DNA of 48,389 nucleotides from a virus, in IMG/VR virus record IMGVR_UViG_3300032223_002295, positions 1 through 48,389 of that record; one strand, given 5' to 3'. Within the stretch, counting starts at the first letter, position 1; each line of letters starts with the position of its first letter. Of the stretch, positions 41,734 to 47,717 are shown one piece after another. The notes beneath the pieces were generated by a model. It saw only the letters and a program-made list of their open reading frames with translations, ran no database searches and had not been told where the DNA came from. The translations under genes and the position numbers were made by a program.

Positions 41734-42354
41734 ATGGAATCAGCAGAGGCTAAGCTTACAAAATTTATTGATGATGTTAAAGATGCTATTGCTAAAGCAA
41801 TTGGCACCTCATCCTCAGCAAACCAAGAGGCAGATGAAAGATCTGTCGAAAATTATGTCAGAGGCAATTCAGCAACTGACGGAATAGGAGGAAACATAGT
41901 GTCAAATACAACAGAACCAGATCCAAAGGGAGATATTGCCGTAACAAAGGTAATTGATCAAACAACTCGTCCAGAAGACAATGTTTCAGTTTCTGATGCT
42001 CCAAATGAGCCAGGAATTGTTCCAAACAATGAAACATTCCCAGGAGAGGGATCAGCAGTTGCTCCAACAGCAGCAGAAATGGCAGAGCCAGTTAAGAAAG
42101 CTGATGCAGGAAAGTGTGCATCATGCGGTCAAACACTTCCAGTTGAAAAGGCTGATGAAGCAAAAGAAGAAGACGAAATTACAAAGTCTGCATCATGTGC
42201 AGATTGCGGTAAGTCTATGGACCTATGCGATTGCATGGGCAAAGCAGTAGATGAAAAAGAAACTGCAGCAGAATCTGCTAAAGAAACAGCAGCAGATGAA
42301 AAGGCAGAAATGAAGAAGTCCCTATGGGGCGGAGCATTTGCACCAATTAAGTAA
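41734..42354 (+). CDS. Disordered acidic protein with Cys clusters and 'WGGAFAP' end (206 aa)
   Basis: A short helical N-terminal segment is followed by a long Ala/Glu/Thr/Pro-rich disordered region, then 'CASCGQTLP' and 'CADCGKSMDLCDC' (paired CxxC clusters) in Lys/Glu repeats. The last residues 'SLWGGAFAPIK' match the tail of the 235-aa protein at 37267. A shared C-terminal peptide suggests a common binding partner, for example a prohead or chaperone. The gene ends at a strong terminator. Confidence 0.5.
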   Translation: MESAEAKLTKFIDDVKDAIAKAIGTSSSANQEADERSVENYVRGNSATDGIGGNIVSNTTEPDPKGDIAVTKVIDQTTRPEDNVSVSDAPNEPGIVPNNETFPGEGSAVAPTAAEMAEPVKKADAGKCASCGQTLPVEKADEAKEEDEITKSASCADCGKSMDLCDCMGKAVDEKETAAESAKETAADEKAEMKKSLWGGAFAPIK

Positions 42355-42375
42355 TAAATATATACGTATATATTG

Positions 42376-42410
42376 ACACAGAAGGTCGGGAAACCGATCT
42401 TCTGTGTTTT
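42376..42410 (+). terminator. Rho-independent terminator
   Basis: A 14-bp stem (42376-42389 with 42394-42407, one G-T pair) closes on a GAAA tetraloop and is followed by TTT within a TTTT run. It ends the block of genes before the YspA-like gene. It is the clearest terminator here. Confidence 0.85.
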
Positions 42411-42424
42411 ACGGAAAGGAAACC

Positions 42425-42793
42425 ATGAAGGTAATAGTATTTGGAAGTAAAAACTATACAGATTATAACGAATTAATGCGTCAAATAACTGTGTTGCTTG
42501 ATGACCGCAAGCACTTCTATCCTGATGACAAGCAACATATATTTGTACATGGCGGGATGCAGGGTGCAGAAAACATGGTTACTGAATATATTGGCAAGGT
42601 AGAAAAATATATGCGTCAAAAAGGTTATTCAATCAAAGAAGAATTAAGTAGACTTAAAACATCATTAAATGATTTATCATTGATTGAACAAGGAGCAGAC
42701 TTTGCTTTGATCTTTGGAGTTTCAGAAAGAAACTATACATGCGAAAAGCTTTTAAAAGAATATGCAATTCCCTATAGATTTATTAAAGAATAG
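42425..42793 (+). CDS. YspA/YpsA-like SLOG-family protein (DUF2493)
   Basis: The ATG after ACGGAAAGGAAACC is preferred over an in-frame GTG inside the terminator. The 122-aa protein has 'VIVFGSKNYTDY' (1-15) and 'FVHGGMQGAEN' (about 45-55), the nucleotide-binding loops of the SLOG Rossmann-like fold. The end has 'FALIFGVS'. SLOG proteins bind nucleotide-derived ligands, and phage ones are of unknown role, possibly linked to ADP-ribose or defence signalling. Confidence 0.7.
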   Translation: MKVIVFGSKNYTDYNELMRQITVLLDDRKHFYPDDKQHIFVHGGMQGAENMVTEYIGKVEKYMRQKGYSIKEELSRLKTSLNDLSLIEQGADFALIFGVSERNYTCEKLLKEYAIPYRFIKE

Positions 42794-42795
42794 GC

Positions 42796-42825
42796 TTGAC
42801 ATAGCATCAAATAAAATGATACAAT
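42796..42825 (+). promoter_or_regulatory. Promoter TTGACA-18-(TGA)TACAAT for groES
   Basis: Perfect -35 (42796-42801), -10 TACAAT (42820-42825) with extended TGA, 18-nt spacer. Start near 42832 gives a leader of about 26 nt carrying 'ACTAACAAAGGA'. Confidence 0.75.
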
Positions 42826-42857
42826 AGGTAAAACGTCCCTACTAACAAAGGAAATAA

Positions 42858-43166
42858 ATGACAAAGATACAGCCACTCGGCAGTCTAGTCTTAGTAAAAG
42901 AAAATAAGCAAGAAGATAGAACAACAAAGTCAGGTTTAGTAATTGCTGCAACTGTGGCAGATACAAACCTATGTCGTGGTGTAGTTATTGCAGTTGGTCC
43001 AGGAGACAATGATAACGTTGGTAACCACTATGACATCCCGCTTAAAATGGGGGATACAGTAATTTATTCTCATAATCATGCAACAGATGTTGAAGATGAT
43101 GATAACGAAAAATATCAATTTATTAATTGGAGAAACCTACTAGGCGTTGTAAAGGAAAATAACTAA
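42858..43166 (+). CDS. groES: Co-chaperonin GroES (Cpn10)
   Basis: This 102-aa protein is close to the usual GroES length. It has 'QPLGSLVLVKENKQEDRT', the mobile-loop region 'KSGLVIAATVADTN', 'GVVIAVGPG' and 'LKMGDTVIYSHNHATDVE' near the expected dome and base positions. It caps the host GroEL ring, probably adapting it to fold phage proteins, as T4 gp31 does. A stand-alone promoter and standard ribosome site imply early or strong expression. No groEL is present. Confidence 0.9.
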   Translation: MTKIQPLGSLVLVKENKQEDRTTKSGLVIAATVADTNLCRGVVIAVGPGDNDNVGNHYDIPLKMGDTVIYSHNHATDVEDDDNEKYQFINWRNLLGVVKENN

Positions 43167-43396
43167 TGCCATCATTTGAATTAAACTACGAAGAAGCTCA
43201 TGCTTTTGTAGAAAAGAATCTTAAAAACAACTTTTTTTGGGATGGTTACACTTTAGTAAAGTGGAATCAAAATCCCGATGGCTACATGGCAACAAACGGA
43301 TTGTTTAGAAAAGGTAAGTGGGGATATGCTACTTATTATAAAATGACTAACCGTGGCACTTGGAAGGTTAGCGACAAGTATGCCAGGTTTATTTAG
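43166..43396 (+). CDS. Hypothetical protein (76 aa)
   Basis: It begins in a TAATG junction with groES. The product is aromatic-rich (Tyr, Phe, Trp) and basic. 'FFWDGYTLVKW' and 'MATNGLFRKGKWGYATYYK' look like beta strands. It overlaps the WhiB start by 17 nt. Not recognised. Confidence 0.55.
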   Translation: MPSFELNYEEAHAFVEKNLKNNFFWDGYTLVKWNQNPDGYMATNGLFRKGKWGYATYYKMTNRGTWKVSDKYARFI

Positions 43397-43706
43397 TCAT
43401 TTAGGTATTGATGAAGTTGATATCAAATGGTATCATCTTTCGGCATGTCGCAACATGTCAATTAATTGGTTTTATGACGATTATGAATCAGATAAAGAAC
43501 TTGCAAAACAAGTTGATCAAGTATGTTTACATTGCCCAGTAATTAAGCAATGTCACGAACAAGGTGTATTAGGCAAAGAAAAAGGTGTCTGGGGCGGTGT
43601 GTATATGGATCTTGGCAGAACTGACAAGCAAAACAATACTCACAAAGAACCAGAGATTTGGAAACAGTTAAAGAAAATTCATGGCAAAAATATCGTACAC
43701 GGTTGA
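43380..43706 (+). CDS. WhiB-family Fe-S transcriptional regulator
   Basis: The ATG at 43380 is chosen over an upstream GTG in frame with no better ribosome site. The 108-aa protein has the four WhiB cysteines C23, C49, C52 and C58 and the 'GVWGG' turn (69-73). These ligate a 4Fe-4S cluster that senses redox or NO and binds the host sigma factor. WhiB proteins are restricted to Actinobacteria and their phages, making this the best host marker. A phage WhiB can alter host transcription, as shown for mycobacteriophage TM4. Confidence 0.92.
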   Translation: MPGLFSHLGIDEVDIKWYHLSACRNMSINWFYDDYESDKELAKQVDQVCLHCPVIKQCHEQGVLGKEKGVWGGVYMDLGRTDKQNNTHKEPEIWKQLKKIHGKNIVHG

Positions 43707-43959
43707 GATGGCTAAAAAAGTCAGGGCAATTAAATGTCCTGTCAAAAACCTTATCTTAGATGTTAGAGCAAGACCAAACTATCTTGCTTTAACTGTGTAT
43801 GAAAGTAATGTCATGGAGTTTAATGAAAGCCAAAGAATGCAGATCATGGAATATTTATTATTAGTCCGTGAACTTATTCAAGCTTATGGTACACCATGCG
43901 AGATAGAAGGGATGAAATATACTGATGAGCAGGCAAGAGCAAGAAGAGGACAACGCTGA
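43681..43959 (+). CDS. Hypothetical protein (92 aa)
   Basis: This starts inside the WhiB gene (26-nt overlap) and overlaps the next gene by 35 nt. It is basic with a compact alpha/beta core ('VKNLILDVRARPNYLALTVYE') and an Arg/Lys-rich end. Found only as an uncharacterised phage protein type by eye. Confidence 0.5.
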   Translation: MAKISYTVEMAKKVRAIKCPVKNLILDVRARPNYLALTVYESNVMEFNESQRMQIMEYLLLVRELIQAYGTPCEIEGMKYTDEQARARRGQR

Positions 43960-44149
43960 GAATTCAATAACTTACGTATACATACCCGACGAGGATGTGT
44001 ATGGAATTATTAAAACTCACGGTGCTTGGGCTTCTCTGATTGAATATTATGAGGGCGGGGTAAAATACCTTATAGAGGTCCCAAACGAGGAGTTTATTGT
44101 GGTAGATGAAATAGGAATAGGTTATATTGACGAAACGGAAGGTTTATAA
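43925..44149 (+). CDS. Conserved hypothetical protein (74 aa)
   Basis: It starts 35 nt before the upstream stop and ends in TAATG. The sequence 'YVYIPDEDVYGIIKTHGAWAS' with 'KYLIEVPNEEFIVVDEI' suggests a small beta-barrel (SH3-like). Small proteins with this pattern recur in actinophages without known function. Confidence 0.55.
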   Translation: MSRQEQEEDNAENSITYVYIPDEDVYGIIKTHGAWASLIEYYEGGVKYLIEVPNEEFIVVDEIGIGYIDETEGL

Positions 44150-44379
44150 TGCTGTGTTTTAGCTGTGGAAAGACCAAAAATGAGCTTCATCCAAAGAAAT
44201 CCGATATAATGGAAGGTGTGATGCTTTATTTGTGCCAGTTGTGCATAGATAATCGTTACGAGCCTAGATGGGTAATTATCTTGGGCGGAAGACAGAATGG
44301 TGCTGAATCAGTTAGAGATTATATTCTTAAGCGTCGTTATGTTGGAAATCCAATTTCAGCGGAGGAACTAATTGCTTAA
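44149..44379 (+). CDS. Small zinc-finger protein (76 aa)
   Basis: A 'CFSCGKTKNELHPKKSD' N-terminus with a second 'CQLC' pair gives a four-Cys zinc site. The rest is basic with 'EPRWVIILGGRQNG' and a helical end. This type is frequent in actinophages. It overlaps the thioredoxin gene by 8 nt. Confidence 0.6.
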   Translation: MLCFSCGKTKNELHPKKSDIMEGVMLYLCQLCIDNRYEPRWVIILGGRQNGAESVRDYILKRRYVGNPISAEELIA

Positions 44380-44668
44380 GATTACAGATGATGCAAAAGA
44401 ATTTCAATCTGAAAATGAATGTGTAGTTTATTTTACAGCTGAATGGTGCAACCCATGTAGGCAATTAAAGCCACATTATGGCAAGGTTTCTGTAATGGAT
44501 CCTGAAACTAACTATTATCTTGTAGATGTTGACAAGGTTGGCTCAAAGGTGGTAGAATACTATAATATCAAGAGCATCCCCCAGATTTTTACAATGAAAA
44601 ATGGGGAGATTGTTGACCGTATTGAATCTCGAACAGCAGAATCCATTTTGGAGGAATTAGGAAAGTGA
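44372..44668 (+). CDS. Thioredoxin-like protein (active site WCNPC)
   Basis: The TTG is supported by a GGAGGA ribosome site 5 nt upstream, and no other start retains the first strand. The 98-aa protein has the active site 'WCNPC' (25-29) and the cis-Pro in 'SIPQIF', with length and order of a thioredoxin. The CNPC dipeptide is unusual relative to CGPC and should shift redox potential. It may reduce host or phage disulfides or serve a phage ribonucleotide reductase not visible here. ATGA-like GTGA overlap couples it to the next gene. Confidence 0.85.
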   Translation: MLKITDDAKEFQSENECVVYFTAEWCNPCRQLKPHYGKVSVMDPETNYYLVDVDKVGSKVVEYYNIKSIPQIFTMKNGEIVDRIESRTAESILEELGK

Positions 44669-45210
44669 CAACAATTGTTGCGGTAGTCAAGAACGGCAAT
44701 GTTACTATGGGTGCAGATGCTCAAGTAACAGATGGTTCACGTCCAAATCGCCATGCTCAAATGGAAAAGATTACCAAAAATAATGGTTGGTTAATTGCAG
44801 GTAGTGGTGATTCAACCCCTTGCGATATTTTACAGTTAATGTTTGTTCCACCAGTTCCTACAATTAAGGAACGAGAAAATCTTTATAAGTTTATGATAAC
44901 AAAGTTTGTTCCTGCCATGCGTGAGTGCTTAGAAGATAACGGTTGGAAAGAAGATAAAGAAGATAAAGACTCAGGATTTAGTATGCTATTTGCATTTGAT
45001 GGCGAAGTCTTTGATATTGGAAATGATTTTAGCGTATTGTTAAATAGCGATGGCATATACGGCGTAGGTAATGGATCTCAATTCGCTATTGGTGCGTTGT
45101 ACGCTGGGGCTTCAATAGAAAAAGCTCTTGAAATTGCTGCTAACAATGATATTTATACATCTGGACCTTTTCAGATTTTAAAACAACAAAAACAAACAAA
45201 GAAAAACTAA
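44665..45210 (+). CDS. HslV-like Ntn-hydrolase peptidase
   Basis: It starts at GTG in a GTGA overlap. After Met removal the N-terminus is Thr-Thr ('TTIVAVVKNG'), as in HslV. The 'MGADAQVTDG' block carries the Asp (D18 with Met, D17 in mature numbering), and K35 is close to the catalytic Lys33. 'WLIAGSGD' and 'YGVGNGSQFAIGAL' match later HslV strands. HslV is the peptidase of the HslUV protease; no HslU ATPase gene is seen. Function as a self-compartmentalised or host-ATPase-driven protease is inferred. Confidence 0.8.
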   Translation: MTTIVAVVKNGNVTMGADAQVTDGSRPNRHAQMEKITKNNGWLIAGSGDSTPCDILQLMFVPPVPTIKERENLYKFMITKFVPAMRECLEDNGWKEDKEDKDSGFSMLFAFDGEVFDIGNDFSVLLNSDGIYGVGNGSQFAIGALYAGASIEKALEIAANNDIYTSGPFQILKQQKQTKKN

Positions 45211-45217
45211 AGTACAC

Positions 45218-45247
45218 TTGACTTATAGCGTATGTTTAGGATACAAT
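45218..45247 (+). promoter_or_regulatory. Promoter TTGACT-18-TACAAT
   Basis: -35 TTGACT (45218-45223) and -10 TACAAT (45242-45247) with an 18-nt spacer. The about 55-nt leader holds a hairpin (TCGTGCC/GGTACGA, 45255-45272), a second small one, and 'ACTAACTAGATAGGA' before the ATG. Confidence 0.7.
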
Positions 45248-45309
45248 AGAGTATTCGTGCCGTTTGGTACGATTATCCTGTACAGGGATACTAACTAGAT
45301 AGGAAAAAT

Positions 45310-46356
45310 ATGAAAACAAATAAGAAGATTGCCATTGCTATCGCTGCAGCCCTAGCATTCACAGGCATCTCGGCTTCAGCACAGGCAGCACCACTTGCTG
45401 TTACTGTAGCAGGAGTAACTAACGCAACAACATCTGCAGCACCACGTACAGTTGCAGTACCAGTATCAAATGTAATTGATTCATCAAATACAGTAGCACT
45501 TGCTGCTACAGCAGATACAGGCACAGTTGTAACATTTGTTGCATCAGGCGTAAAGCTTGTTTCAGCACTTAATACATCACTTGCACCAGTCAATGCAGCA
45601 TCAGGCGTTTCATCGCTTTCTGTAACATCTCAGGGTGTTGCAGCAACTGTATATGCTTATACAACAAGCACAACTGTTGGATCAGTAACCATTACAAATG
45701 GTTCATATTCAACAATTGTTTACATTCAAGGAACAGCAGGAGTTGCAGCAAACGTTGCAGTTTCAGTTCCAGCATCAGCAGCAGTCAATACTGCTCCTAC
45801 AATTTCAGTTTCAGCAACTGACGTATTTGGTAATCCAGTAGCGTCTGAGGCTATCTCTGTAACACTCGTTGGTGCAACCTTCTCTGATGCATCAATCACA
45901 AAGACTCTTACAACTTCTGCAGTTACATCTGCAGCAGGTGTAACACCAGTAACAGTTCTTGGTTCAGCAACAGGTACACTTTCTGCAGTAGCAGCAGGTA
46001 CAGTTACAGTTCTTGCAACTGATTCATCAATTGCAGCAACAGCAACAGGTCTTCCTGTGGCAGTAAAGTCAGCAATTGCAACATTTGCAGTATCAGATCT
46101 AAGCGGTCAGATTACAGCACTCAATGCACAAATTGCATCTCTCAATGCACAAATTGCATCTCTCAATGCACAACTTGTAGCAGCAAAGGCTGCTCAAGCA
46201 ACTGCAGAAGCAGCAACAGCAACTGCAAAGGCTGCAACAACAGCAGCACAAGCAGCAGCAGATCTTGCATCAGCAGCATATAAGGCAGAGTACAACGCTC
46301 TTGCTACAAAGTGGAACAAGGCTCATCCAAAGGCTAAGGTTGCACTAAAGAAGTAA
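45310..46356 (+). CDS. Secreted coiled-coil surface protein (348 aa), host-like
   Basis: The N-terminus 'KTNKKIAIAIAAALAFTG' is a Sec signal peptide ending at 'AQA-AP' (about residue 27). The mature part is an Ala/Thr/Val/Ser-rich beta region (about 28-255). It is followed by a C-terminal coiled coil with three 'LNAQIAS'-type heptads and Ala-rich helices. Codon and base composition (more GC, GCA/ACA-rich) differs from the neighbouring genes. It resembles actinobacterial S-layer or surface proteins, so recent acquisition from a host is inferred. Role could be surface modification of the infected cell. Confidence 0.65.
   Translation: MKTNKKIAIAIAAALAFTGISASAQAAPLAVTVAGVTNATTSAAPRTVAVPVSNVIDSSNTVALAATADTGTVVTFVASGVKLVSALNTSLAPVNAASGVSSLSVTSQGVAATVYAYTTSTTVGSVTITNGSYSTIVYIQGTAGVAANVAVSVPASAAVNTAPTISVSATDVFGNPVASEAISVTLVGATFSDASITKTLTTSAVTSAAGVTPVTVLGSATGTLSAVAAGTVTVLATDSSIAATATGLPVAVKSAIATFAVSDLSGQITALNAQIASLNAQIASLNAQLVAAKAAQATAEAATATAKAATTAAQAAADLASAAYKAEYNALATKWNKAHPKAKVALKK
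46120..46179 (+). repeat. 21-nt tandem repeat in the coiled-coil coding region
   Basis: Two exact 21-nt units (46120-46140 and 46141-46161) and a third diverging copy (from 46162) each encode one heptad 'LNAQIAS/L'. The near-identity at DNA level shows recent duplication and offers a site for length variation. Confidence 0.85.
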
Positions 46357-46366
46357 GTTATATATT

Positions 46367-46398
46367 CAAAAGGGGTAGACAAAAGTCTGCCCCTTTTG
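46367..46398 (+). terminator. Rho-independent terminator
   Basis: A 14-bp stem (46367-46380 with 46385-46398, one G-T pair) around an AAAA loop has flanking A and T runs, so it may work in both directions. Its 3' arm overlaps the extended -10 promoter of the next gene. Confidence 0.8.
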
Positions 46399-46405
46399 GT
46401 ATAAT
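46397..46405 (+). promoter_or_regulatory. Extended -10 promoter (TGGTATAAT)
   Basis: TGG plus a perfect TATAAT begins in the terminator arm and lies 16 nt before the ATG, with AGGAG between. Its overlap with the terminator stem means the two could be linked. Confidence 0.6.
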
Positions 46406-46421
46406 TAAATAGGAGAATAAA

Positions 46422-46706
46422 ATGCAACAATGGCAGTCATGGGCACTATCTTGTGTAGGTGTTATAGGTATTTACTTAACAGGTCGTAAAAACTGGCGAG
46501 GGTATGCAGTAGGTATCTTTACAGAATGTGCTTGGGTATGGTATGCTATTGTAACAAAGCAATGGGGATTCATTTTTGGATCAACCATTTACGTATCAGT
46601 ATATTTATTTAATATTAACAAATGGATTACAGAAGCAAGGGCAAATAGAATTAGAAATATGTTTCATATCAATCCACTTCACAACTACAATAGAAAGAGT
46701 AAATAA
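46422..46706 (+). CDS. Three-helix membrane protein (PnuC-like fragment)
   Basis: The 94-aa protein has three hydrophobic segments (about 5-21, 27-44 and 48-66) with 'GRKNWRGYAVGIFTECAWVWYA' style order, cut here as G-R-K-N ... W-V-W-Y-A, and 'TKQWGFIFGS'. The pattern resembles the core of PnuC nicotinamide riboside transporters, but full PnuC is about twice as long with seven helices. It may be a minimal phage homolog or only similar by membrane-helix composition. Followed by a TAATG junction. Confidence 0.5.
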   Translation: MQQWQSWALSCVGVIGIYLTGRKNWRGYAVGIFTECAWVWYAIVTKQWGFIFGSTIYVSVYLFNINKWITEARANRIRNMFHINPLHNYNRKSK

Positions 46707-46948
46707 TGTCAGATGGAGCAGTACCGCTACATTTTAGCGAATTAGAAAAGCTTGTAACAGAGGTTGCAGGGGAACTACTAGAACACTGGGCTATTAAGGG
46801 TCGCTATACAGAAGAAGAGCAAGATAAGGCAGCCCAAGATGCTGTTGATGACACTGTATACGTAATCAATTCATATATGATTAAGTTTAATGAATTAATC
46901 GCATTGGAACAGGCCAAGAAGAGTAATGTTCAAATTCAAACAAAATAA
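46706..46948 (+). CDS. Hypothetical helical protein (80 aa)
   Basis: It starts in TAATG and overlaps the next gene by 23 nt. The sequence is helical and acidic ('EEEQDKAAQDAVDDTVYVINSY'-type, broken here), with no motif recognised. Confidence 0.5.
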   Translation: MSDGAVPLHFSELEKLVTEVAGELLEHWAIKGRYTEEEQDKAAQDAVDDTVYVINSYMIKFNELIALEQAKKSNVQIQTK

Positions 46949-47657
46949 GATCAAAGAAGGCGAAATTCACTTTCAGCCTATTGATTCAAACCGATTTTTT
47001 TCAGCTTCACAACCAACTCCAGCGGTAAAACATTTACCACAATGGTATAAAAACATTGAAAGAAATGTAACTCATACACATAAAGATATAGAAGATAAGT
47101 CAAAGTTTAAAATTATCCCTATGGGTACAGTTAAAAAATGTATTCCTGTGTTGGATGCATTTTCCGCTGGTTACATTTATTCTGCACCAATTGAATTATT
47201 TTTTAGCGAAGAAGCACAAGATTTTGCACACAATTCAAATATTGAATTTATTCAAGGTCATGACGGAAGACAATTAGAAGGTTGGGCAGCAGACCCAAGT
47301 TATATTCAAATGGCTTTTAAATGGAGAAATCTTAATATAATTAAAACAGCTCCAGGGTGGTCTTGTTTGTTTACTCATCCATTAAATAGACTTGATTTAC
47401 CTTTTTATACATTGTCAGGTGTTGTGGATACAGATGTACATCCAATGCCAGTTAATTTTCCTTTTGTTATGAAAAGAGGATTTACTGGAAAGATTTTTGT
47501 TGGTACACCTTTAGTACAAATTATTCCATTTAAAAGACAAGATTGGAAATCTGTTACTGATGAGTATGATCCAACAGATCCCGCAGTTCATATAACAACA
47601 AGATTAACTGAAGATATTTATAAGAAAACTTTGTGGAATAAAAAGCGTTACAATTAA
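46926..47657 (+). CDS. Paralogous phage protein B (DUF6065-like, 243 aa)
   Basis: Paralog of the 229-aa protein at 39517. Shared landmarks in the same order are 'P-x-W-Y', 'K-x-C-x-P-x-x-D-[AS]-[FY]', 'T-[AP]-P-G-[WY]-S-[CL]-L-[FI]-T-[HQ]-P-L-N', 'D-L-P-[TF]' and 'G-x-G-T-P-[LI]-[VF]-Q-[VI]-I-P-F-K-R'. Both end in 'KK-x-[EY]-YN'. The N-terminus is longer and Lys-rich. Function unknown; two diverged copies in one genome suggest a heteromer or specialised roles. Confidence 0.55.
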   Translation: MFKFKQNKIKEGEIHFQPIDSNRFFSASQPTPAVKHLPQWYKNIERNVTHTHKDIEDKSKFKIIPMGTVKKCIPVLDAFSAGYIYSAPIELFFSEEAQDFAHNSNIEFIQGHDGRQLEGWAADPSYIQMAFKWRNLNIIKTAPGWSCLFTHPLNRLDLPFYTLSGVVDTDVHPMPVNFPFVMKRGFTGKIFVGTPLVQIIPFKRQDWKSVTDEYDPTDPAVHITTRLTEDIYKKTLWNKKRYN

Positions 47658-47677
47658 TATAATAAATATGGTAAAAT
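47658..47677 (+). promoter_or_regulatory. Possible -10 elements before DUF1003 gene
   Basis: TATAAT (47658-47663) and an extended TGGTAAAAT (47669-47677) lie 40-55 nt before the DUF1003 ATG in an AT-rich gap. No clear -35. The gap also holds an AATGTA/TACATT inverted repeat around 47681-47700. Confidence 0.35.
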
Positions 47678-47717
47678 AAGAATGTAATTAAAAATACATT
47701 TTTATAGGGCGTGACGC

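Noticed and set aside
42373-42378. TTGACA within the terminator as a -35 box
   Set aside because: No -10 at 16-19 nt; the hexamer is part of the terminator stem.
46422-46706. Full PnuC transporter
   Set aside because: Only three membrane helices and 94 residues; described only as PnuC-like.
47681-47700. AATGTA/TACATT inverted repeat as terminator
   Set aside because: The 6-bp A/T stem is too weak to call a terminator; possibly chance in AT-rich DNA.
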